A stretch of 64,000 bases of DNA from Fibrivirga algicola (GTDB lineage: Bacteria; Bacteroidota; Bacteroidia; Cytophagales; Spirosomataceae): contig NZ_WAEL01000006.1 of the NCBI RefSeq assembly GCF_011742925.1, positions 124,001 to 188,000 on the forward strand, read 5' to 3'. Below the pieces are notes generated by a model that saw nothing but the letters and a program-made list of their open reading frames with translations, was not told the DNA's origin and made no database searches. A program made the position numbers and the translations under genes. Positions 33,585-42,437 of the stretch are shown in pieces (positions within the stretch are counted from its first letter, which is position 1; every line of letters begins with the position of its first letter).

Positions 33585-34781
33585 ATGATTGACGTAACTG
33601 TAATAGGAGGAGGAATTGTGGGGCTGGCAACGGCGCTGCAAATCAAGCAGCAGCGACCCGCGTTGTCGGTCGTAGTGCTGGAAAAAGAAAATCAGGTAGC
33701 GGCCCACCAAACCGGCCACAATTCGGGGGTGATTCACTCGGGGCTGTATTACAAACCAGGAAGCCTAAAAGCGACCAATTGCATTGAAGGCTACCGCATG
33801 CTGCTCGAATTCTGCGATCAGGAAGGCGTTCCCTACGATCTGTGCGGCAAGATTGTGGTGGCTACCAAGCCCGAAGAGGTAAGCCAGTTGAACACCTTGT
33901 TTCAACGTGGTCAGCAAAATGGCCTGGGTGGCCTGCGGCGGATCGGGTTGGGCGAGATGCGCGAGATTGAACCACACGTAAAAGGCGTGGAAGGTATCTT
34001 TGTGCCGCAGACGGGCATCATCGACTACACGCAGGTGACCGAAGCCTATGCCCGTAAATTCCGCGAGTTGGGCGGCGAAATTCACGTTGGCGAGCGTGTA
34101 GAGCAGCTTACGCCCGGTACGTCACTCAGCGTGGTGGTGACCAATAAGAACCGCTACGAAACAAAGCTGGTTGTGAACTGCGCTGGTCTATACTCTGACA
34201 AGATCGCCCAATTAACGCAGCGTGAGCCGATTGGCTTGCAAATTGTGCCGTTCCGGGGTGAGTATTTCAAGATCAAACCTGAAAAGTATTACCTGGTCAA
34301 GAACCTGATTTATCCCGTTCCCGACCCAAACTTCCCGTTCCTGGGTGTGCACTTCACCCGCATGATTCATGGCGGTGTAGAAGCGGGCCCCAACGCGGTA
34401 CTGGCGTTCCAGCGCGAAGGCTACAAGAAATCAGACGTGAATTTGAAGGAATTCTGGGAGACGCTGGCCTGGCCGGGTTTCCAGAAAGTAGCTGCCAAAT
34501 ACTGGCAAATGGGCCTTGGCGAGATGTATCGTTCATTCTCGAAAACGGCCTTCACCAAAGCCCTCCAGGAACTGATCCCCGATATCCAGGAAGACGACCT
34601 GATCGAAGGCGGCGCAGGAGTACGTGCTCAGGCCTGCGACCGTACCGGCGGCCTTCTCGACGATTTCTCGATTATCGAGACCGACCGGGCTGTTAACGTC
34701 TGTAATGCGCCGTCGCCCGCGGCCACGTCATCGCTGTCGATCGGCAAAACGGTGTCGGCAAAGGTGATTGCACGGTTTTAA
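33585..34781 (+). CDS. lhgO: L-2-hydroxyglutarate oxidase (FAD-dependent)
   Basis: The 398-residue protein is a DAO-superfamily flavoprotein with the N-terminal dinucleotide fold VIGGGIVGLATAL and the family signature TGHNSGVIHSGLYYKPGS. Further on are IVPFRGEYFKI, HFTRMIHGGVEAGPNAVLAF and GAGVRAQACDRTGGLLDDF. LhgO oxidises L-2-hydroxyglutarate to 2-oxoglutarate, and length and motifs match (about 400). ATG 33585 is chosen because an earlier in-frame ATG (33495) lies inside the inverted repeat and would give a non-homologous 30-residue lead. Its stop overlaps the start of a terminator hairpin. Confidence 0.93.
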   Translation: MIDVTVIGGGIVGLATALQIKQQRPALSVVVLEKENQVAAHQTGHNSGVIHSGLYYKPGSLKATNCIEGYRMLLEFCDQEGVPYDLCGKIVVATKPEEVSQLNTLFQRGQQNGLGGLRRIGLGEMREIEPHVKGVEGIFVPQTGIIDYTQVTEAYARKFRELGGEIHVGERVEQLTPGTSLSVVVTNKNRYETKLVVNCAGLYSDKIAQLTQREPIGLQIVPFRGEYFKIKPEKYYLVKNLIYPVPDPNFPFLGVHFTRMIHGGVEAGPNAVLAFQREGYKKSDVNLKEFWETLAWPGFQKVAAKYWQMGLGEMYRSFSKTAFTKALQELIPDIQEDDLIEGGAGVRAQACDRTGGLLDDFSIIETDRAVNVCNAPSPAATSSLSIGKTVSAKVIARF

Positions 34782-34829
34782 AGGGCTCGTGGCTACGAAT
34801 GGAGAATAGACCCGTAGCCACGAGCCCTT
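34781..34829. terminator. Inverted repeat between convergent genes
   Basis: A 17-bp perfect stem: AAGGGCTCGTGGCTACG (34781-34797) with CGTAGCCACGAGCCCTT (34813-34829), 15-bp loop. It separates lhgO from the convergent M28 peptidase gene, whose stop is at 34837. Confidence 0.85.
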
Positions 34830-34836
34830 CAATCAG

Positions 34837-36345
34837 CTAGCGTTCCAGCTTGAACCCAGGGTCTACCCCTGGGCGGGTTGGCGCGTTGGCCACCTGCCAG
34901 GCCGTGAGGTACATCCAGCGGGTCATGTTGGCTAGCTTCGCATAGTCGATGCGGGCGGGCTCGTCGCGGGGCGTGTGGTAATCGGGGTGGAGCAGCGTTG
35001 TGAAGCAGATAGCCGGAATATTGACCCGGGCGTAGGGCAGGTGGTCGGACCGGAAATACCAGCCTTCGGGGTGGTCGGCGCGATCCCAGAGTGTATCGAG
35101 TTTAAACTTCGCCGTAGCCTGATTCGCCGCCATTGCCTGATTCACCAGGTCGGTCGAGTTGCGGTGCGGTACCTGCGAACCTAATAAGGCCGCACTGTCT
35201 GGCGCATTGCGGCCCATCATTTCGCCATTCAACACCGCTACGATCGACGATTTAGGGACCGTTGGATGAGCCACAAAGTAGCGTGAACCCAGCAACCCGC
35301 GCTCTTCTGCCCCGTGGAAAACGATCAGTAACGAGCGCTTGCCGGGTTTCTGTGTAAATGCCCGGCCAATAGCCAGTGCTGCAGCACAACCCGTGGCGTT
35401 ATCGTCGGCGCCGTTATAGATCGAGTCGCCGGCTACAGCCCGTCGAATGCCGTCGTGGTCCTGGTGCGTGCTGATGAGTACATGTTCTTCTTTCAATTTA
35501 GGATCGGTGCCCGGTAGTTTCGCTACGATATTGACCGACGGGTAGCTAAAGCTTTCTACGTTTACGACATTGGTAAACTGCTGGTTCGGCTGCTTAATCA
35601 TCTCCAGTTTGCTAGCCGGTAACCAGAGGAGCGGTGCCTGACTGAAGACGCGGGTATTGGGGCCACCCGGCAGATCGTACCGGCCCATTTCCATGGCACT
35701 GCTCCACCAGTTGTAGATCTCGTCGGCCCGGCCGTCGGAAACAAATAAGGTCGCTACGGCACCGGCTTTTGCAAATTCAGCTGCCCGGCGATTCATCGTC
35801 GTTTGCATAAACCGACGAAAGCTGAGGTCGCCCGGCGGGGTACCCGAGAAAAGGATGGCGACTGCCTTTCCTTTTATATCAACCTTCGCCATTTCTTCGG
35901 GCGTACCTGTGCCCACATACACCAGCGGGGCATCTACCGAGGCAATGGCCGGAGCTAGCGCAATTATGTCAGGACCGTACGTCAAGGCCTTTCCACCTAC
36001 CACAAAGCGACTGGTTTCGCTCACGCGGGTACGTTGAATATGAAAAAACTGGAAATACGTACCGTCGTCGCCGGCGGGCTGGAGGCCCATGGCCCGTAGC
36101 TGTTCGGCAATCCAGGCCGAGGCTTTCAGTTCATTCAGCGAACCCGCTACTCGTCCCTGAAAATGATCGTCAGCCAGTTTATAAAGGTCCCGTTTCAAAT
36201 CAGCCTCTTTAATGGAAGCGCGGTTATCAGCAGCGGCCCCGCCGCTCCGGCGTACCGGTCCGGATTGTTGCTGAGCCAGGGCGGCCGTTGACAGCAAGCC
36301 CAGCAACAGGGCTGTCTGGCTGAGGGAGCGGAAAATATTGATCAC
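34837..36345 (-). CDS. Secreted M28-family zinc aminopeptidase
   Basis: The 502-residue protein starts with GTG at 36345 and has a signal peptide (FRSLSQTALLLGLLSTAALAQ). A PA-like insert (about 130-270) precedes the M28 peptidase domain. Candidate zinc and catalytic residues are visible in STHQDHDGI (His and Asp), GADDNATGCAAAL (Asp), HGAEERGLLGS (catalytic Glu-Glu pair), VLNGEMMGRN (the usual Asp is replaced by Glu) and LLHPDYHTPRDE (His). These enzymes remove N-terminal amino acids from peptides in the periplasm or outside. It is convergent with lhgO and divergent from pbpC. Confidence 0.9.
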   Translation of the reverse strand: MINIFRSLSQTALLLGLLSTAALAQQQSGPVRRSGGAAADNRASIKEADLKRDLYKLADDHFQGRVAGSLNELKASAWIAEQLRAMGLQPAGDDGTYFQFFHIQRTRVSETSRFVVGGKALTYGPDIIALAPAIASVDAPLVYVGTGTPEEMAKVDIKGKAVAILFSGTPPGDLSFRRFMQTTMNRRAAEFAKAGAVATLFVSDGRADEIYNWWSSAMEMGRYDLPGGPNTRVFSQAPLLWLPASKLEMIKQPNQQFTNVVNVESFSYPSVNIVAKLPGTDPKLKEEHVLISTHQDHDGIRRAVAGDSIYNGADDNATGCAAALAIGRAFTQKPGKRSLLIVFHGAEERGLLGSRYFVAHPTVPKSSIVAVLNGEMMGRNAPDSAALLGSQVPHRNSTDLVNQAMAANQATAKFKLDTLWDRADHPEGWYFRSDHLPYARVNIPAICFTTLLHPDYHTPRDEPARIDYAKLANMTRWMYLTAWQVANAPTRPGVDPGFKLER

Positions 36346-36465
36346 GAAGTAAGTTGATTAGATGATTGGCTAAAATAACACCTTTACGTACATTGTCGTG
36401 GCTAGTAGGTCAGCGTTTTGCGCCTCGGCTCGTTTTTAACGGGTGCCTATAGCCTATCGTAACGA

Positions 36466-38853
36466 ATGAACACGATTGTCTCCTATTTTCGGACGCATCG
36501 CTGGCCTAAACTGGTGCTGGCCGGGTTGCTCTCGCTGTTTATCCTGGACCACCTCTTTCCGCCCAAAACGTGTGTGGCCTACTCGACTGTAGTGACTGCT
36601 GCCGATGGTACCACGCTCTACGCGTTTCTGAACCGGAATGATAAATGGCGGATGCACGCCACCCTCGACGATATCACGCCCCGGCTACGACAGGTTATTC
36701 TCCGGAAAGAAGACCGCTGGTTTTACTGGCACCCCGGCCTGAACCCCATAGCGATAGTACGCGCGGCAAGCCGAAATCTGGTGTCGGGCCGGCGAACTTC
36801 CGGGGCGTCGACCATCACCATGCAGGTAGTGCGGCTGCTTGACCCGCGCCCGCGAACGTACCTGAGCAAGCTGATCGAAGTGGTGCGGGCAGTACAGCTG
36901 GAGGCACACCTGAGCAAAGACGAGATTCTACAATTGTACCTGAATCTGATTCCCTACGGCGGCAACGTAGAAGGGATTAAATCGGCGTCGCTGATCTTCT
37001 TCGGCAAACCACCACAACTGCTCAGCCTGGCCGAAATTACTACGCTGGCCATTATTCCGAACCGACCATCGAGCTTGCGACTGGGTGAAACGAACACCGC
37101 TATTGTGCGGGCGCGAAATGCGTGGCTTCGGCGGTTTGCGCAGGCAGGTACGTTTGATGAAAAAGTGGTGCAGGATGCCTTAAATGAACCACTTGAGGCC
37201 CACCGTCGACCCGCACCAAATCAGGCGCCACACCTAAGTCTGCGTCTCAAAACGGAGCAGCCCGATGCCCCAATCATTGTCAGCACGCTACAGCCCGGTG
37301 TTCAGGCTGCTACCGAACGGCTGGTGCGTCAGTATGTAGACCGGGTGCGGGCACAGAGCATCCACAACGCGGCAGTGTTGGTGATCAATAACCAGACTGG
37401 GGCGGTTGAAGCCTACATAGGCTCGGCCGATTTCGCCAATACCTTCGATGGCGGGCAAGTCGACGGTGTGCAGGCGATACGGTCGCCGGGAAGCGCGTTG
37501 AAACCGCTGTTGTATGCATTGGCTTTCGATCGGGGCCTAATTACGCCCAAAGCTAAGCTGAACGATGTGCCCACGAATTTTGGAGGGTACGAACCCGATA
37601 ACTATGACCGGCATTTCAATGGTCCCGTTACGGCCGAATTCGCGCTGGCCAACTCGCTGAACATCCCTGCCGTCAAACTCCTGCGCGACGTATCGACCCC
37701 CAGCTTTGTAGGTACGTTGCGTCAGGCTGGTTTCCGAACTGTGCAGAAGCAAGCCGATGACCTCGGTCTATCCATGATTCTGGGTGGCTGTGGTGTTACG
37801 CTGGCAGAACTGACGCAAGCCTACACAGCCTTCGCCAACGGTGGCCAGATTCGAGAGGCAAAGTTTGTTGCTGATGCCCGCGTAGAGACGCAACACCTTT
37901 CCGCGCCGGTTCGCCGGACTACAGCGGACCTGTCTCTACAGAGCCGAACGGCCATCTTCTCCCCTGAAGCGGCTTTCCTCATCAACAACACGCTGACCCA
38001 AATCACCCGGCCCGACCTGCCCAATAATTTTGATAATAGCTACCGACTACCGCGCATTGCCTGGAAAACGGGTACGTCATACGGGCGGCGCGATGCCTGG
38101 AGCATTGGCTACAACCGACATTACACGGTAGGCGTGTGGGTCGGCAATTTTTCGGGCGTAGGTGTGCCCGATCTGAGCGGCGCCAATACGGCCACCCCAT
38201 TACTGTTTCAGGTGTTCAACGCCATCGATTACAACACACCCACAGGCTGGTTCAGGCCACCGGTTGGCGGGAAACTGGATTCGCGGCAAGTGTGCCCCGA
38301 AAGCGGCGACGTAGCTGAACGTACCTGCGAAGGCCGCGCGGTGGATTATTACATCATGGGGGTGTCGCGGGCCAGCCGCTGCCAGCATCAGACAACCGTC
38401 TGGACCAACGCCACGGGTACGTTGTCGTATTGCGCCCATTGCCGCCCAACGGGTACTGATAGTCTGTCGCGCCCCGTTGCCCGGCTGTATCCGAATCTGG
38501 CACCGGAGGTCATTGCGTGGTACGCCGCCAGTAATCGGCCCTACGCGGCTATCCCGCCGCATAATCCGGCTTGCGAGCGGGTGTTTGGCACTGGCGTTGC
38601 TCCGTTGATCACGAGTCTTAACCAGCACAGTGAATACTTTATCAATCCAAAAAAGCCGGCCGATTTGGCCCTAACCTGTCAGGCGGCGAATGATGTGCAA
38701 CGCGTATACTGGTACCTGAACGACAAGCTGTACCGCGCCGCGAAACCAACGGAAACGCTTTTTTTTACCCCTACGCCCGGTACGCTTACCGTGTCCTGCG
38801 CCGACGATAAAGGCCGGGTTAGCCGGGTTCGGGTGCTGATAAAGCGGGAGTAG
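36466..38853 (+). CDS. pbpC: Penicillin-binding protein 1C
   Basis: This 795-residue bifunctional class A PBP has an N-terminal anchor helix (about 13-30), a GT51 glycosyltransferase domain with RKEDRWFYWHPGLNP and STITMQVVRLL, and a transpeptidase domain with SxxK in SPGSALKPLLYAL, SxN in ANSLNIPAVK and KTGTSYGRRDAWSIGYN. The C-terminus carries the BiPBP_C beta-sandwich domain (about 690-795) typical of PBP1C, with Cys-rich segments (CPESGDVAERTCEG, YCAHCRP). It polymerises and cross-links glycan strands. No YfhM-like alpha-2-macroglobulin gene, the usual partner, is adjacent. Confidence 0.94.
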   Translation: MNTIVSYFRTHRWPKLVLAGLLSLFILDHLFPPKTCVAYSTVVTAADGTTLYAFLNRNDKWRMHATLDDITPRLRQVILRKEDRWFYWHPGLNPIAIVRAASRNLVSGRRTSGASTITMQVVRLLDPRPRTYLSKLIEVVRAVQLEAHLSKDEILQLYLNLIPYGGNVEGIKSASLIFFGKPPQLLSLAEITTLAIIPNRPSSLRLGETNTAIVRARNAWLRRFAQAGTFDEKVVQDALNEPLEAHRRPAPNQAPHLSLRLKTEQPDAPIIVSTLQPGVQAATERLVRQYVDRVRAQSIHNAAVLVINNQTGAVEAYIGSADFANTFDGGQVDGVQAIRSPGSALKPLLYALAFDRGLITPKAKLNDVPTNFGGYEPDNYDRHFNGPVTAEFALANSLNIPAVKLLRDVSTPSFVGTLRQAGFRTVQKQADDLGLSMILGGCGVTLAELTQAYTAFANGGQIREAKFVADARVETQHLSAPVRRTTADLSLQSRTAIFSPEAAFLINNTLTQITRPDLPNNFDNSYRLPRIAWKTGTSYGRRDAWSIGYNRHYTVGVWVGNFSGVGVPDLSGANTATPLLFQVFNAIDYNTPTGWFRPPVGGKLDSRQVCPESGDVAERTCEGRAVDYYIMGVSRASRCQHQTTVWTNATGTLSYCAHCRPTGTDSLSRPVARLYPNLAPEVIAWYAASNRPYAAIPPHNPACERVFGTGVAPLITSLNQHSEYFINPKKPADLALTCQAANDVQRVYWYLNDKLYRAAKPTETLFFTPTPGTLTVSCADDKGRVSRVRVLIKRE

Positions 38854-38990
38854 TATGAACCAACGTTGAACACACCCGAAAACTCGGCTTTCCGATTGTA
38901 ACCATCGTGACCCAAAAGACGTTAGTGACTAAGCGCTGTTAACGCCCTTATCGCAAAGGTCTGCTGCCCAACAGCGACGCTTAATCACCT

Positions 38991-40295
38991 ATGTTCTCTA
39001 TGCTCCGTAATTTGTCAAGCTTTTTGCTGGTTGCGATTTTTTTGCTGATCGATGTCTATGTCTATCAGGCGTTTAGGTTCCTTGCTCGAAACTCTACCGA
39101 GGCTACTCAGCGGGCCGTCGCTTGGGGATACTGGGGATTCACCGCTATCTCGCTGGGTACGTACATCGCTTTGCAACTGATTCCGGCCGACTCCATTGGC
39201 CGCGTTACCCGTACCATGCTGACGATTGGCGTGTTCATCGCCTACTTTTCGAAGTTTATCACGGTCATTTTTCTCTTCATCGACGACATTATACGCTTTT
39301 TCCAGTGGATCTGGTCGGCGATTGCCGGTAAATCGCCTGCTCCAGTCAACAGCGTACCCGGAACCGAGCTAACCGCTGTCGATAATACCATTACGCGCCA
39401 CGATTTTCTGGTAAAAACCGCTGTGGCCGCTGGTGCCATTCCGCTCGTTGCCTTCTCCTACGGCATCATCTCCGGTGCTCACGACTACCGTATTCGCCGG
39501 GTGACGCTACCACTGAAAAACCTGCCCCGTAGTTTCGACGGCATGACCATCGCCCAACTGTCGGATATTCACTCGGGTAGCTTCTTCAACAAAACGGCAG
39601 TGAAAGGGGGCGTGGATATGCTGCTCCACGAAAAACCAGATCTGGTTTTCTTCACCGGTGATCTGGTCAATAGCCGTGCCGATGAAGTGAACGAGTACAT
39701 TGATATTTTCAATAAAGTAAAAGCGCCACTTGGCGTCTACTCGACGCTCGGCAACCATGATTACGGCGCTTATGTGAAGTGGTCAAGTGCCGAAGCGCAA
39801 CGCCAGAACGTGCTGGATGTGGTGAAGGCGCACAAACTAATGGGCTGGAATCCGTTGATGGACGAAAACCGCATCCTGACTCAGGGCGGCGACAAGCTGG
39901 CCATTATTGGTGTACAAAACCTTGGGTTTGGCCCGGCGGCCCTAAAAGCGGGTAATCTGGCAAAAGCGTATCAGGGCGCAGAAGAGTACCCCGTCAAGCT
40001 GCTGTTGTCACATGACCCAACTCATTGGGATGCCGAGGTACGTCCCAATTATCCCGACATCGATGTGACCTTTAGCGGGCATACGCATGGGGCGCAATTC
40101 GGCGTTGAATTTGGTGATTACAAATGGAGCCCTGTCAAGTATTTCTACCGACAGTGGGCGGGGTTGTATCATGAAGATACTACCGCCGGAAACCCGCAAA
40201 CTTTGTACGTTAACCGGGGTTATGGCTATATCGGTTATCCCGGCCGGGTGGGTATTTTACCTGAGATTACAATTTTTACCCTGAAGCAAGCCTGA
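38991..40295 (+). CDS. Membrane-anchored metallophosphoesterase
   Basis: The 434-residue protein has about four N-terminal transmembrane helices (residues about 6-110), a linker, and a short hydrophobic stretch after RHDFLVKTAVAAGAIPLVAFSYG, then a calcineurin-like metallophosphoesterase domain (about 175-430) with metal-ligand motifs AQLSDIHSG, FTGDLVNS, TLGNHDYGAY, LLSHDP and FSGHTHGAQFG. This matches the YkuE-like branch of bacterial membrane phosphoesterases. The natural substrate is uncertain (UDP-sugars, nucleotides or phospholipids are possible). The preceding 137-bp gap holds no clear terminator or promoter. Confidence 0.88.
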   Translation: MFSMLRNLSSFLLVAIFLLIDVYVYQAFRFLARNSTEATQRAVAWGYWGFTAISLGTYIALQLIPADSIGRVTRTMLTIGVFIAYFSKFITVIFLFIDDIIRFFQWIWSAIAGKSPAPVNSVPGTELTAVDNTITRHDFLVKTAVAAGAIPLVAFSYGIISGAHDYRIRRVTLPLKNLPRSFDGMTIAQLSDIHSGSFFNKTAVKGGVDMLLHEKPDLVFFTGDLVNSRADEVNEYIDIFNKVKAPLGVYSTLGNHDYGAYVKWSSAEAQRQNVLDVVKAHKLMGWNPLMDENRILTQGGDKLAIIGVQNLGFGPAALKAGNLAKAYQGAEEYPVKLLLSHDPTHWDAEVRPNYPDIDVTFSGHTHGAQFGVEFGDYKWSPVKYFYRQWAGLYHEDTTAGNPQTLYVNRGYGYIGYPGRVGILPEITIFTLKQA

Positions 40296-40359
40296 GGGTA
40301 GAAACCACAACCGGTGTTTATCCGTTTAATACATGTACCAACACATAATTTGAATTTCT

Positions 40360-41211
40360 ATGAAGCTTTCCTTTATTTCTCTCGTTTCATTTGTCCTGAC
40401 CTTGTGGTCGACGCACAACAAGCCAGAAACGGCTCCGGCTATTCCACTTTGCGGAGTAGCAGGTATGCAGCAACTCGCCGGTGACCCTGCTTTCCAGGCG
40501 CTGCACGCTAGCCCAATTCCATTTCATTACGAGTCGAAGGCTGGTGAGATGACCACGTTTTCTACACCTGATGGCAAAACGGCTAGTGGGTTCATGTTGA
40601 AGTCGAAGAAGCCATCAAACAAATGGTTGCTGGTGTATCAGGAATGGTGGGGGCTGAACGACAACATCAAAATGCAGGCCGAGACATTCTACAATGACCT
40701 GAAAAATGTGAACGTAATCGCCCTTGACATGTACGACGGTAAAGTGGCTACGGCACCTGCCGAAGCGGGTAAGCTGATGCAGGGTGCCGACAAGGCTCGT
40801 CTGGCGGCCATCATGCAGGGTGCCATTGCCATGGCTGGTCCTAAAGCTGAATTTGCCAGTGTAGGCTGGTGTTTTGGCGGTAGTCTGTCTTTGCAGTCGG
40901 CCATGCTGGCAGGCAAGCAGGCTAAAGGCTGCGTAATGTATTATGGCTTCCCTGAGCAGGATGTCGAGAAGCTGAAAACGCTGAACACAGACGTGTTGGG
41001 TATCTTCGGTAACCAGGACAAGTCGATCAATCCGCAGGTCGTGAACACGTTTGAAGAAAACATGAAGAAGGCCGGCGAAAAAATTGAGGTGGTACGCTAC
41101 GAAGCAGGCCACGGTTTTGCTAACCCAAGCAACCCTGTTTTCGACAAAACTGCTTCTGCTGACGCTTACAAACGCGCGTTGAGCTACCTGAAAGACCGCC
41201 TGAAAGCGTAA
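40360..41211 (+). CDS. Secreted dienelactone hydrolase-family protein
   Basis: The 283-residue alpha/beta hydrolase has a signal peptide and a DLH domain with the nucleophile Cys in GWCFGGSLS, acid GNQDKSI and His AGHGFANPS, plus the family's EWWGLND and ALDMYDGKVA motifs. Dienelactone hydrolases open cyclic lactones; secreted relatives in Bacteroidota have unknown substrates. A conserved Cys in PLCGVAG follows the signal region. An imperfect inverted repeat directly follows the stop. Confidence 0.87.
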   Translation: MKLSFISLVSFVLTLWSTHNKPETAPAIPLCGVAGMQQLAGDPAFQALHASPIPFHYESKAGEMTTFSTPDGKTASGFMLKSKKPSNKWLLVYQEWWGLNDNIKMQAETFYNDLKNVNVIALDMYDGKVATAPAEAGKLMQGADKARLAAIMQGAIAMAGPKAEFASVGWCFGGSLSLQSAMLAGKQAKGCVMYYGFPEQDVEKLKTLNTDVLGIFGNQDKSINPQVVNTFEENMKKAGEKIEVVRYEAGHGFANPSNPVFDKTASADAYKRALSYLKDRLKA

Positions 41212-41218
41212 TTGGTTT

Positions 41219-41308
41219 GTCGTTTGTTGTTCAGAGTTTGTAGTTGCACTGCTATAGAACCACACCGTGATGAAGCGAAGCAACTACAAACTCCGAACGA
41301 CGAACGAT
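41219..41308. repeat. Imperfect 29-bp inverted repeat between co-directional genes
   Basis: Arms 41219-41247 and 41280-41308 match in 25 of 29 positions, all differences being transitions. The 5' arm is GT-rich (GTTTGTTG, GTTTGTAG), the 3' arm CA-rich. It fills the gap between the DLH gene and the methyltransferase gene, ending 11 bp before its ATG at 41320. Confidence 0.8.
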
Positions 41309-41319
41309 AGACTAACCTC

Positions 41320-42381
41320 ATGCAACTAAAAATCTCTGCCGATAACCCACTTGAATGGGTTGCTTTACGGGCCAATATGGTACCGGTGCCGCTGCTGCAT
41401 GCGCAGATCATGCCGGTAATCAGCAAGGCGGTACTGGAAGCGGCAGACAAGGGCGTTTTCGATGCCGTAGCCGATGGGAATGATACCACCGACGATATCG
41501 CCGTAGCGTGTGGGCTGAATCCTAAAGCGACCGGCGAATTGATGGGTCTGCTCACGGCGCTGGGTTACTTCACCTACCTGTCGGGATCGTTTACGTTGAC
41601 GAAGATGGCCCGTAAGTGGACGCTCAGGCATGAGCCTGAGTCGGTATACGGGATGCTGCTCTTCAACAACCGGGTGGTCTGGCCCTGGCTCGATAAGCTG
41701 GGTACGTACCTGCAAACGGGCGAAGGCATTCACTACCACGACCACCTCGACGCCCAGCAATGGAACTACTACCAACAGGCTATGGTAGCTGCTTCGGGCA
41801 GCGAAGCCAAGGAGTTTGGTCAGCGTACCCCTGTGCCCAAAGACGTTAAGGCCGGCGCGCCGGCCTGCATGCTCGACATTGGTGGGTCGCATGGGCAGCA
41901 TTCGGTCGCACTCTGTAAGCGATATGCCGGCCTTTCCTCAACGATTATTGATTTGCCTGCCGCCATTGAACAGGCTGCCCCGTTACTGGCCCGCCTCGGC
42001 ATGGGCGACCGCGTAAAGCACCAGCCCGGCAATGCCCTAACCGACAATTTCGGCGAAGCACAGTACGACATTGTCCTGATGTCGAGTCTGGCTCACCATT
42101 TCACCCCCGACCAGAATCGCGACGTAGCCAAGCGCGTGGCTCGTGCGCTGAAGCCGGGTGGTATCTACATTGTTAATGAGTTCATCCGCCCCGAAACGGG
42201 CGCCGCGCCTGAACTGGTTGGCAGTTCCACCGATCTGTTCTACGGCCTCACCAGCACCGCTGGCAATTATTCCATTGCCGAAATTCAGGACTGGCAACGT
42301 GAAGCCGGTCTGCGCAAACCCCGCGTCATCACCTACCGAACCCTACCCGGCCGCGCCATGGTGATCGGAACGAAGCCATAA
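41320..42381 (+). CDS. SAM-dependent O-methyltransferase-type protein
   Basis: The 353-residue protein has an N-terminal winged-helix dimerisation domain (about 20-100, with GLNPKATGELMGLLTALGYF) and a class I methyltransferase domain with motif I CMLDIGGSHGQHSV (about 182-196), acidic loop TIIDLPAAI, DIVLMSSLAHHF and RALKPGGIYIVNEF. This matches the Methyltransf_2 (O-methyltransferase) family; such enzymes act on small phenols or similar natural products. The acceptor is unknown. No biosynthetic cluster surrounds it. Confidence 0.87.
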   Translation: MQLKISADNPLEWVALRANMVPVPLLHAQIMPVISKAVLEAADKGVFDAVADGNDTTDDIAVACGLNPKATGELMGLLTALGYFTYLSGSFTLTKMARKWTLRHEPESVYGMLLFNNRVVWPWLDKLGTYLQTGEGIHYHDHLDAQQWNYYQQAMVAASGSEAKEFGQRTPVPKDVKAGAPACMLDIGGSHGQHSVALCKRYAGLSSTIIDLPAAIEQAAPLLARLGMGDRVKHQPGNALTDNFGEAQYDIVLMSSLAHHFTPDQNRDVAKRVARALKPGGIYIVNEFIRPETGAAPELVGSSTDLFYGLTSTAGNYSIAEIQDWQREAGLRKPRVITYRTLPGRAMVIGTKP

Positions 42382-42388
42382 TGTCCAA

Positions 42389-42432
42389 GGAAACTGGCTA
42401 ATGTGAGGGAGACATCACGTCAGCCAGTTTCC
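42389..42432. terminator. Inverted repeat between convergent genes
   Basis: Arms 42389-42406 and 42415-42432 pair over 18 bp with two mismatches; the outer 9-11 bp (GGAAACTGGCT/AGCCAGTTTCC) are perfect. It separates the methyltransferase gene from the convergent hydrolase gene and likely terminates both. Confidence 0.82.
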
Positions 42433-42437
42433 ATCCG

